Assembly (NCBI GenBank): GCA_001513395.1
Contig: LFTP01000048.1
Coordinates: 1-8,800 of the forward strand
Direction: 5' to 3'
Length of the DNA: 8,800 bases
Source: Clostridia bacterium DTU080
GTDB lineage: Bacteria > Bacillota > Limnochordia > DTU080
Shown: positions 1 through 6,259 of the stretch, piece by piece
Numbering within the stretch: position 1 is the first letter of the stretch
How the letters are laid out: every line of letters starts with the position of its first letter
Notes under the pieces: generated by a model
What the model was told of the DNA's origin: nothing
Databases searched by the model: none
What the model saw: only the letters and a program-made list of their open reading frames with translations
Made by a program: the position numbers and the translations under genes

Positions 1-22
1 AGTCTCTAAGCCGAGACGCGAG

Positions 23-1861
23 CTAAAAGAGACGAGGGGCCGACCTTTTGGGACAGCCCCAGAAGCCGATCTGAGTCAACTGCCCGCGCTTGCTGAACTT
101 CATCGCCGCGTGATCACCGGCTCCGCCCCGCGTACCCACGTACCACTCTCCCTCGCCGCACAGGTCGACGAAATCCTGAGGAGCCAAATCCACATCGTTC
201 AAGGCGGCGGCCGCCTCGGCTGAGGCCACGACCACAGCTGACGAGCTGGACAAGCCTGCCGCTACCGGGATGTTGCCACAGAACACCGCGTCCATGCCGG
301 TGATGCGTCTGTCGCGGCACTGAAACTGCAGACGCAAGAAAGCCGCCTTTACGTAGTTGACCCAATGCCCGTGCGAGTCGCGAACCAGTCGCTGCACTCG
401 CTCGTGACTCAAGTAACTGAGCCAATCATCCCACGGCAGATCCGCGATCTCAAGGCCGATGCGAAACTCCTCGGACGGAAAAGCACCCTCGGTATTGGCC
501 ACGCGTACCGTGTCGTCCGATCTCGGGGCGGCCACCAAGATGACCTCCTTGTTGATGGCCATTACATTCACGCTGCCTCCTCGATGCTCGATGTGGCGCC
601 CCATCAAATTGACACGGCCCGGAGCACGAACCAAAATGACATGGCGATCAAAACCATGCAGTTTACCGAAGTGCTCCAAGACGGCGCAATAGGTCTTGAT
701 GCGCCCATCGATCAACGCACTGTCATCACCGTAGATATCGCCTAAGGTGGCATGCACGGCCTTTTCTCCGGCCTTGAACACACGTAGCCACTCTTCGACC
801 GTGCGAAAAGTACTCGGAGTCAAGCGCTTAGACCCGGTCTGAACGTGTCGTCGCCTGAATTGCTCCTCGACCAAAAGCAATTCCTCGGGGTTGTTATAGG
901 TCAGAACGTCTTCAGCGGGTAACACATGATAGCCCACTTGTGACGAGTCCGTAGCATTAGCCAGGTAGTTGATTGCATCCGTCAGATACTCTTCTTTCTG
1001 TGCGTTGTCGGAGCCGATCCAACGCAGACTCTCATAGAGAGCCGGTGCCTGGAAAAGATACAGCGCCGCGTTCTGGTACTTCGCCTCTGCAGCCTGGGCC
1101 GGAGCAAAGCGAGTGCGCCCCACGCTCACGAAACGCACATTGGGACCCAGTTCCTCCATGATCTTTCTTACTGCAGCCAGGTCTTTTTGCTCGAGAGCAT
1201 CGGCCAAGGGCCCCAGAGCGAGTCTGCGCTTCGTCTCGTCAGGGATGGTTTCCGCCGCGCTCTGAGCCAACTCCTCTAAAGCGGCGGCCGTCTGTTCGGC
1301 CCCGCTGTGTATGAGCTGATAGATCTGTTCCAAAATCGCCGCTTTTTGAATGTCGCGTGTCTCCACAATACCCGCCAGTTGGTCTTCAGAATGCAAGAGG
1401 ATCCGCCCGCCTTCACTGCCGGGCTGACGCGGTATAACACCGACCATGGCCTGCCTACCGGAATCACGGAAAGCCTCCAAGAATGCACGAACGGCACCCG
1501 CTTCCACGAGCTTATCTCCCATGGTCACGAAAATCGGACCTTCATAGCCCAAGTTATGTAGGGGAGCAACTCCGATGCGGGTTGCATGTCCGGTACCCCG
1601 CTGTTCAGATTGGTAGACAAAGGTGCTCTGGGGATACTCCTGTCCAACCACTTCGACGATCTGACCGGCCATGGCCCCTACAACAATGACAAAGCGAGTA
1701 ATACCCGCGGCCTTGTAGGCATCCATAGCTCGTAGAATCGCCGGTCTCCCCGCAATAGGAAAGCAGACCTTGTGAGTATTTTTGGATCGCATACGGGTGC
1801 CTCTGCCGGCGGCCAGAATGACACAGACTGGTGTCATGTTGTCATTTAATTCCAGACTCAT
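23..1861 (-). CDS. GlmU-like nucleotidyltransferase fused to galactokinase-like GHMP sugar kinase, C-terminus truncated or frameshifted
   Basis: The predicted 612-residue cytoplasmic protein would phosphorylate a sugar at C1 and transfer a nucleotidyl group to it. The N-terminal half is GlmU-like: LAAGRGTRM at residues 17-24 (NTP loop), SEQRGTGHA at 85-93, MGDK at 114-117 with likely metal-binding Asp116, EEYLTDAI at 290-297 and NNPEEL at 323-328. A helical insertion lies at about 170-250. From about residue 410 a galactokinase-like domain follows: GRVNLMGRHIEHRGG at 415-429, GHMP motif 2 (PVAAGLSSSSA) at 532-542, and GAGDHAAMKF at 580-589 with probable catalytic base Asp583. The frame stops at 612, so the last 150 or so residues, including GHMP motif 3, are missing. 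ATG 1861 is chosen because AGGAGGT lies 6 nt upstream; the in-frame GTG at 1882 would lie upstream of that site. The domain order resembles Fkp-type salvage enzymes, but both domains are from different subfamilies. Sugar and nucleotide are unknown. Confidence 0.85.
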   Translation of the reverse strand: MSLELNDNMTPVCVILAAGRGTRMRSKNTHKVCFPIAGRPAILRAMDAYKAAGITRFVIVVGAMAGQIVEVVGQEYPQSTFVYQSEQRGTGHATRIGVAPLHNLGYEGPIFVTMGDKLVEAGAVRAFLEAFRDSGRQAMVGVIPRQPGSEGGRILLHSEDQLAGIVETRDIQKAAILEQIYQLIHSGAEQTAAALEELAQSAAETIPDETKRRLALGPLADALEQKDLAAVRKIMEELGPNVRFVSVGRTRFAPAQAAEAKYQNAALYLFQAPALYESLRWIGSDNAQKEEYLTDAINYLANATDSSQVGYHVLPAEDVLTYNNPEELLLVEEQFRRRHVQTGSKRLTPSTFRTVEEWLRVFKAGEKAVHATLGDIYGDDSALIDGRIKTYCAVLEHFGKLHGFDRHVILVRAPGRVNLMGRHIEHRGGSVNVMAINKEVILVAAPRSDDTVRVANTEGAFPSEEFRIGLEIADLPWDDWLSYLSHERVQRLVRDSHGHWVNYVKAAFLRLQFQCRDRRITGMDAVFCGNIPVAAGLSSSSAVVVASAEAAAALNDVDLAPQDFVDLCGEGEWYVGTRGGAGDHAAMKFSKRGQLTQIGFWGCPKRSAPRLF

Positions 1862-1867
1862 ATGCAG

Positions 1868-1874
1868 ACCTCCT
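1868..1874 (-). promoter_or_regulatory. Ribosome binding site of the nucleotidyltransferase-kinase gene
   Basis: On the minus strand AGGAGGT sits 6 nt before ATG 1861. This near-perfect Shine-Dalgarno fixes the start there rather than at the in-frame GTG at 1882, which lies upstream of it. Confidence 0.8.
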
Positions 1875-1947
1875 GGCTTCACCTGATAAATCCCTGTGTG
1901 TGATGCTTACCATAGGTATTTCTCCACTCCCATGAAACTGCCTGCTA

Positions 1948-1965
1948 GGAATTGGACTGGAATTG
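1948..1965. repeat. Direct repeat GGAATTG x2 with 11-bp period
   Basis: GGAATTG occurs at 1948-1954 and again at 1959-1965, separated by GACT. The period is 11 bp, about one helical turn. It lies 87-104 bp upstream of the nucleotidyltransferase-kinase start, so it could be a binding site for a dimeric regulator. The function is inferred and chance is possible. Confidence 0.35.
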
Positions 1966-1976
1966 AAGACACAACT

Positions 1977-2013
1977 CGACCGCCCGCAAATGTCAGATCA
2001 AAAAGGGCGGCCG
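1977..2013 (-). terminator. Possible hairpin downstream of the solute-binding protein gene
   Basis: CCGCCC at 1980-1985 pairs with GGGCGG at 2005-2010. Two further pairs lie beyond one mismatch, and the loop is 19 nt. It begins about 40 nt past the stop codon of the solute-binding protein gene and may end that transcript. The loop is long and no T-run follows on the minus strand, so a classical intrinsic terminator is doubtful. Confidence 0.3.
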
Positions 2014-2052
2014 AGGGTCACACTCATGCGAATCAGGCCCGCCGATGCTTCA

Positions 2053-3336
2053 TCACGGCATGCTTACTCTTGTCTTGTTGAGTTCATCAAGCATCGGTTG
2101 AGCCACCGCCTTGGCTTGTTCAGCTCCGATTTTAGCCGGAATCTGTCCCGCCCAGACCGGAGCGAGCGCCCGGTCTATGGCACTGCTAATATCAGACCAA
2201 CCCGGGAAAGAAGGCTCCGGAACCCCCATATTGATCGCCTCCACGTACACCATAGCGTTTGAGGGCGGACCGGCCTTCAAAAAGGACGCGCTTCCCGCCA
2301 CCGGGAGACGAGCCGGACAAGACTGACCGTTTTTCGCCCAGATGTGCTGAGCTTCCGTACCGGTAAGATACTTCACCAGCTCCCAGGCCCCTTCGTGATT
2401 TTTGCTGTCAGCCAAGATGGCCAAACCGCCTACGTACAAAGGACTGACGGCGAGCTTCTGCCTCGGCAGGGGAGCTACATCCCATTGTAAGTCAGCGATC
2501 GCATTGTGATGGCCTCTGCGCCACGGTCCGTTGATCTGTGCCGCAGCCTGACCTCCGACAAAATCCGCACTCCAGCCAGCCACTCGGTGTTGATTCACCA
2601 AAGATTGAGCAAAATCGATCGCTTCAACGGACTCAGGCTGATCAATAAGAATCACGCGTCGGTCCGGAGTAAAGTGATCACCGCCGTTTTGTAACATAAA
2701 GGCGTAGATGTCGTGATGTATGGAACGGCCCAAACTCAAACCGTACTGCGTGATACGCCCATCGGCATCCTCGCGGGTCAGACGTCTGGATATCGTAACC
2801 AAGTCAACCCACGTCCAATCCGATTGGGGAGGGCTGACTCCGGCAGCGGAGAACATATCGGTGTTGTAGTTATACACCAGACCTGATACCACTTGTGGAA
2901 TAGCATATCGCAAGCCGTCGAGGATGAAGGCATCCAGTACCTGTTTCGGGAACTCATGCAATCTGAGCGCCGCCCGATCACGCTCCACGTACGGCTCCAG
3001 ATCCACAAACCATCCTTTTCCCGCATAGTCCGGCATCCAATTTGTCTCACCGCGCACCACATCCGGGGCCACTCCGGCAGCAATCATAGTGGTCAGCTTG
3101 GCCACGCCTCCGCTCGGCTCATTCATCACGTCGACCGCATATTGAGGGTTCAGTTCCATGAAGCGGTCGGCCATCTCCAGCCAATATGGCAGCTCAACCT
3201 CGGTGCGAATGACATACCACGTCAAGGCGATTTGCTGCTCGGCATACACAAAGGAGAATAAAGCAGTCAACATGCTCAGCACGCTGATCACCGACAGCGT
3301 GGCTTTTGTTCGCTCGATGATTCTTCTCCTTTCCAT
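2053..3336 (-). CDS. Extracellular (periplasmic) solute-binding protein of a sugar ABC transporter, family 1
   Basis: The 427-residue protein is a typical family 1 carbohydrate-binding protein, which delivers a sugar or oligosaccharide to an ABC permease. The N-terminus has arginines, a hydrophobic stretch (about residues 13-31) and a signal-peptidase-I site after VYA at 30-32. There is no lipobox cysteine, so the mature protein (from EQQIALTWYV) should be soluble. Family features follow: YWLEMADRFMELNPQY at about 51-66, TMIAAGVAPDVVRGE at about 83-97, and a helical C-terminus ending in a PMLDELNKT segment. Length is normal. ATG 3336 is chosen because AAGGAG lies 8 nt upstream; the in-frame GTG at 3345 overlaps that site. 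The gene is divergent from the Amidase_6 gene, and the next gene downstream is the nucleotidyltransferase-kinase, 191 bp away. No permease or ATPase gene adjoins it. The ligand cannot be told from sequence. Confidence 0.93.
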   Translation of the reverse strand: MERRRIIERTKATLSVISVLSMLTALFSFVYAEQQIALTWYVIRTEVELPYWLEMADRFMELNPQYAVDVMNEPSGGVAKLTTMIAAGVAPDVVRGETNWMPDYAGKGWFVDLEPYVERDRAALRLHEFPKQVLDAFILDGLRYAIPQVVSGLVYNYNTDMFSAAGVSPPQSDWTWVDLVTISRRLTREDADGRITQYGLSLGRSIHHDIYAFMLQNGGDHFTPDRRVILIDQPESVEAIDFAQSLVNQHRVAGWSADFVGGQAAAQINGPWRRGHHNAIADLQWDVAPLPRQKLAVSPLYVGGLAILADSKNHEGAWELVKYLTGTEAQHIWAKNGQSCPARLPVAGSASFLKAGPPSNAMVYVEAINMGVPEPSFPGWSDISSAIDRALAPVWAGQIPAKIGAEQAKAVAQPMLDELNKTRVSMP

Positions 3337-3344
3337 GTTAGGCA

Positions 3345-3350
3345 CTCCTT
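3345..3350 (-). promoter_or_regulatory. Ribosome binding site of the solute-binding protein gene
   Basis: AAGGAG on the minus strand lies 8 nt before ATG 3336. The alternative GTG at 3345 overlaps it and can be excluded. Confidence 0.75.
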
Positions 3351-3489
3351 GATTTGCATCTTATCAGTAGGAAAATAAGGTATCACAGATGGTATTTCCT
3401 CGCATTTTGGTTGCTTCCTTTTCTTGTTTCTGATTATTTCGCTCGGCGATACCGATAGACGACACTTGATCTTGGGTTCTGCCGCCTAC

Positions 3490-3518
3490 GTATGCTCCGG
3501 CTCAGTCTCCCATACATA
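3490..3518 (+). promoter_or_regulatory. Candidate sporulation sigma-E-like promoter for the Amidase_6 gene
   Basis: CATACATA at 3511-3518 differs at one position from the Bacillus sigma-E -10 pattern CATACANT. GTATGCT at 3490-3496 lies exactly 14 bp upstream as a weak -35. Transcription would start near 3525, giving a 5' leader of about 20 nt with the ribosome binding site at 3534-3541. This is a guess from short matches. A vegetative alternative, TTGATC at 3466 with TATGCT at 3491, has a poor 19-bp spacer. Confidence 0.2.
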
Positions 3519-3533
3519 TGGCATATAAGACCG

Positions 3534-3541
3534 GGAGGGAC
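3534..3541 (+). promoter_or_regulatory. Ribosome binding site of the Amidase_6 gene
   Basis: The purine-rich GGGAGGGA lies 3 nt before ATG 3545 (5 nt when counted from the GGAGGG core). It supports this start over the in-frame ATG at 3518, which is upstream of it. Confidence 0.65.
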
Positions 3542-3544
3542 GCC

Positions 3545-4708
3545 ATGATGTTGCTGGTCATCAGGCTGCGCAGCGTTCTCATCGGATTGGCGGTTTGCTT
3601 CACACTCGGGTTCACCTGGGGCTGTCTCGAACGGCCGCACACAATGATAACCACTTCGGTTTCAGACGCAACGCCTCCGCCTCTTTTTTCGAGCATCAAC
3701 AACATGTTGCATCTTAGAGCGGCGGCCTTACTCAACCAACATACTGAAGGCCTGCAAAAAATGTATGATCTCAGCGCAGCTACCGGCAGATGGGCCTTGG
3801 AACATGAAATCCGTCGAGTTAAATACATGCAAGCCTGGTCCGAAAAACGCGGTCTGAGACTTGTCGAGGTGTCAACCGACACTCGCCTGCTGCGCACCGA
3901 AGAAAAAGGCGGTTCGGTATGGGCCTACATCATCCAAAGTGCGGGCTTCGGCTACGTCTACCTAGATGATCCGGAAGCTGAAGTACATCGCTTCGGCATC
4001 GGCACCCGACATGTGATGGAGCTGACTCTGTGCGATGGCCGATGGACAATCAAACGTGATTGGTACATCGATCCGTTAGACCAGAATCCCGATGTCCCTG
4101 TCATAGCCGCCACTGCGCAGACTGTGCTGGCCAGCGAAGTCGCCTTTGAACCGTTCCTTACAACGCAGCGGCCCGCATATCAACGTGCCGCGGCCGTGGA
4201 GTACGCCAATACCTATTGCGGCAGCGCCTGGGGATGCGGCAACGACAGACGCTACAACCAGGAGTACAGGGATTACACCGGACTGGGAGGGGATTGCACC
4301 AATTTCGCCTCACAGGTCTTGGGTGATCCCAACGCCGGAGGCCTGCCCAAAGACAGCATATGGCATTACAGCGGGAAAGGCTGGAAGGGAGCGGGCAGCC
4401 AGGCCTGGGTAAAGGCCGAGGCTTTCGCCCGCTACTTATCTTATTCCGGTATCGCCCGCCGAGTGGCGCGAGGGAAGTATCCTCATGTCGCTGAGATCGT
4501 ATCACAGCTGGAACCCGGGGATCTGATCGCCTACGAGCAGAAAGGAAGGATCGTGCACTTCTCGGTGATCACCGCCTACGACAGCAAAGGTGTGGCCTTG
4601 GTAAACAGCCATACCGTAGACAGATACCAAGTACCCTGGGATCTCGGCTGGGACGCCAAGACAGTGTTCTGGCTGTTTCACATCCAGGATACCGCTCAGT
4701 TTTCCTAA
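3545..4708 (+). CDS. Secreted or membrane-anchored Amidase_6-domain protein
   Basis: The 387-residue protein has an N-terminal hydrophobic helix (about residues 4-25) ending in FTWGC with Cys27. This may be a signal anchor or a degenerate lipobox. Residues about 50-180 form an alpha+beta region ending in GRWTIKRDWYIDP, like the NTF2-like accessory domains often found before Amidase_6. The Amidase_6 domain covers about 210-387: YNQEYRDYTGLGGDCTNFAS with probable nucleophile Cys251, PGDLIAYEQKGRIVHFSVITAY with His338, and VNSHT at 353-357 as likely third site. Such papain-like cysteine hydrolases probably act on cell-wall peptide or amide bonds, but no substrate is established. ATG 3545 is chosen because GGGAGGGA ends 3 nt upstream, whereas the in-frame ATG at 3518 has no such site. 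It is the only plus-strand gene, convergent with the MATE gene 33 bp away, and probably monocistronic. It is common in spore-forming Firmicutes. Confidence 0.85.
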   Translation: MMLLVIRLRSVLIGLAVCFTLGFTWGCLERPHTMITTSVSDATPPPLFSSINNMLHLRAAALLNQHTEGLQKMYDLSAATGRWALEHEIRRVKYMQAWSEKRGLRLVEVSTDTRLLRTEEKGGSVWAYIIQSAGFGYVYLDDPEAEVHRFGIGTRHVMELTLCDGRWTIKRDWYIDPLDQNPDVPVIAATAQTVLASEVAFEPFLTTQRPAYQRAAAVEYANTYCGSAWGCGNDRRYNQEYRDYTGLGGDCTNFASQVLGDPNAGGLPKDSIWHYSGKGWKGAGSQAWVKAEAFARYLSYSGIARRVARGKYPHVAEIVSQLEPGDLIAYEQKGRIVHFSVITAYDSKGVALVNSHTVDRYQVPWDLGWDAKTVFWLFHIQDTAQFS

Positions 4709-4741
4709 AGCAGCGACAGACACCGGCTTGCAACGGAGAGA

Positions 4742-6106
4742 CTACACCTTGACCTCTTTCCAGCGGCCTTGACGAAAGCGCCAGTACAACAGACTGCCGC
4801 GAATGACCAGGTCAACGGTCATGGCAATCCAAGCCCCGACAAGTCCCCAACCAAGGTAGACCAAAAGGAGCGTCAATGCCAATCGGATTCCGCAAATACC
4901 AATCAAACTGACCAGCATGACAGTGCGCGTGTCCCCTGCACCTCGCAGTCCTCCAGCCAAGACCATGTGAAGAGCCATAAACGGCTGCGAAACGGCAACT
5001 ATACGAATGACCACCGCGCTTTGGGCGATGACGGCCTCATCCGTCGTGAAGACGCTGACCAAGGCCCGGGGAAAGATCAAAAAGATCACGCCCATCAGAC
5101 CCATACCGATGGCGGCGATGCGCGCCGCTTCGAGCCCGACATACTCCGCTTCTTCCGGTTCTTCGGCTCCCAGGGCCTGTCCGACAAGAGAAGTGGCCGC
5201 CAAGGCAAATCCAAATCCCGGCATGAAAGAAAGCGATTCGGCTTGCAAAGCGATGCGGTGCGCAGCATAGGCCACAGTTCCAAGAGATGACAGAATCATG
5301 GTGTAAAGCAGCTGACCCACTCGCATGACGCCTTGTTCCATCCCTGCAGGTATGCCCACATTGAGAATGCGCATCAATACTTCGGTATTAGGCCTGAAAT
5401 CATCACGCAAACTGAGAGCTACCGCCTTCTTGCCTCCGAAAAGGGCTCTGAGCGCAAGGATACCAGCGACAATATGAGCGACCGTGGTGGCGATTGCGGC
5501 TCCTGCCAACCCCAAACGGGGAAAGATGCCGACACCGAAGATAAGAAAATAGTTGCCGACGGCGTTAACGACATTGGCTATCGCGGTGATCTGCATAGGT
5601 GTTCTTGTATCACCGGCTCCTCGTAATATGCTATTGGTCACAATAAGCAGAAACTGAGGGATAAGCCCCATGCCCACAATCCGCACGTAGAGGGCCGCAC
5701 CGTCCATGACGTCTTTTTCAGCCCGCGAGAAAAGGACTCCGACGATTTGATCGGCCAAGAGAACGAAAAAGAGACTGCTAGCAAAAGCAAGAAATCCCCC
5801 GAAGATCAGTGACTGACGCGCGGTCTTGCGGGCGTTTTCGGGCTCACACGCACCGGTGAACCGAGCTACCAAAGCCGTCGTTCCGGTCGTGACCGATGAA
5901 AAGACAGCCGTAGCCATCATCATCACTTGTGCGCCCAAACCCACGGCAGCAAGAGCCGCAGCGCCAAGGCGCCCCACCATTGCCGTGTCGACCATGTTCA
6001 CGGCCATGGTCAGAAACTGATCAACGATCGCCGGCCAAGCGAGCGTCAGTACCCTAATACGAATCGATTTTCGCGATGCACGTGTAGCAATGTGTGGAAC
6101 GCTCAC
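4742..6106 (-). CDS. MATE family multidrug/metabolite exporter
   Basis: The 454-residue integral membrane protein should use a Na+ or H+ gradient to export organic cations, drugs or metabolites. It has the usual MATE length and about 12 hydrophobic segments in two homologous halves. Each half carries the same RGAGDTRT motif, at residues 162-169 and 388-395, a strong mark of the internal duplication. The start, LAWPAIVDQFLTMAVNMVDTAMVGRLG at about 22-48, and the second-half segment GTVAYAAHRIALQAES are typical of the NorM/DinF-like branch. Translation starts at GTG 6106: an in-frame TAG lies just upstream and no better start is near. The Shine-Dalgarno is a poor G-rich one (AGGGGGA at 6114-6120), so expression may be modest. 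It follows the aminotransferase gene by 153 bp and could share its transcript. The substrate cannot be read from sequence. Confidence 0.93.
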   Translation of the reverse strand: MSVPHIATRASRKSIRIRVLTLAWPAIVDQFLTMAVNMVDTAMVGRLGAAALAAVGLGAQVMMMATAVFSSVTTGTTALVARFTGACEPENARKTARQSLIFGGFLAFASSLFFVLLADQIVGVLFSRAEKDVMDGAALYVRIVGMGLIPQFLLIVTNSILRGAGDTRTPMQITAIANVVNAVGNYFLIFGVGIFPRLGLAGAAIATTVAHIVAGILALRALFGGKKAVALSLRDDFRPNTEVLMRILNVGIPAGMEQGVMRVGQLLYTMILSSLGTVAYAAHRIALQAESLSFMPGFGFALAATSLVGQALGAEEPEEAEYVGLEAARIAAIGMGLMGVIFLIFPRALVSVFTTDEAVIAQSAVVIRIVAVSQPFMALHMVLAGGLRGAGDTRTVMLVSLIGICGIRLALTLLLVYLGWGLVGAWIAMTVDLVIRGSLLYWRFRQGRWKEVKV

Positions 6107-6194
6107 AAGAAAATCCCCCTAAACCCCCACGAAGTCGCAACCCTCATGTCGTTAATGTTCCAGCTAAACTGTCCTTCTCCTTCAGAACACAGAC

Positions 6195-6220
6195 GAGGGT
6201 CGGGATCTCTCCCAACCCTC
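6195..6220 (-). terminator. Strong hairpin with GNRA loop between aminotransferase and MATE genes
   Basis: GAGGGT at 6195-6200 pairs with ACCCTC at 6215-6220, then after one C/A mismatch GGGA (6202-6205) pairs with TCCC (6210-6213). The 4-nt loop reads GAGA on the minus strand, a GNRA tetraloop, and TCTC on the plus strand, so it looks built for minus-strand RNA. It starts about 40 nt past the aminotransferase stop. No T-run follows, so it may act as a processing or stabilising element, an attenuator, or a MATE leader structure rather than a simple terminator. Confidence 0.5.
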
Positions 6221-6259
6221 ATCACACGACCGCCTGTCATAGACATGCCATACAGACGA

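Larger units (their letters stand above)
3337..3544. promoter_or_regulatory. Divergent intergenic regulatory region
   Basis: This 208-bp gap between two divergently transcribed genes must hold the promoters of both. It is AT-richer than the genes around it and has a pyrimidine-rich plus-strand tract at about 3395-3440. A GGTATTTC octamer (GAAATACC on the minus strand) is at 3391-3398, and a short inverted repeat CTTAT/ATAAG spans 3360-3379. I see no strong sigma-70-type promoter for the minus-strand gene and no small ORF with a credible ribosome binding site. Confidence 0.5.

Noticed and set aside
1862..1882. GTG at 1882 as start of the nucleotidyltransferase-kinase
   Set aside because: It would add seven residues upstream of the strong AGGAGGT site, which fits ATG 1861.
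1905..1945. TTTCAT and TATGGT (minus strand, 17-bp spacing) as promoter of the nucleotidyltransferase-kinase
   Set aside because: The -35 matches only two of six consensus bases, so the support is too thin.
3343..3345. GTG at 3345 as start of the solute-binding protein
   Set aside because: The GTG overlaps the AAGGAG ribosome binding site, which is ideally placed for ATG 3336.
3447..3457. Tandem CGATA at 3447 and 3453
   Set aside because: A five-base repeat with a 6-bp period is easily chance, and nothing else supports a function.
3524..3529. TATAAG as -10 box of the Amidase_6 gene
   Set aside because: Transcription would begin on top of the ribosome binding site at 3534-3541, and no -35 is at a suitable distance.
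6114..6130. Two G5 tracts separated by TTTA on the minus strand upstream of the MATE start as a G-quadruplex
   Set aside because: Only two tracts lie close together; the other G runs are over 60 nt away, so a regular quadruplex is unlikely.
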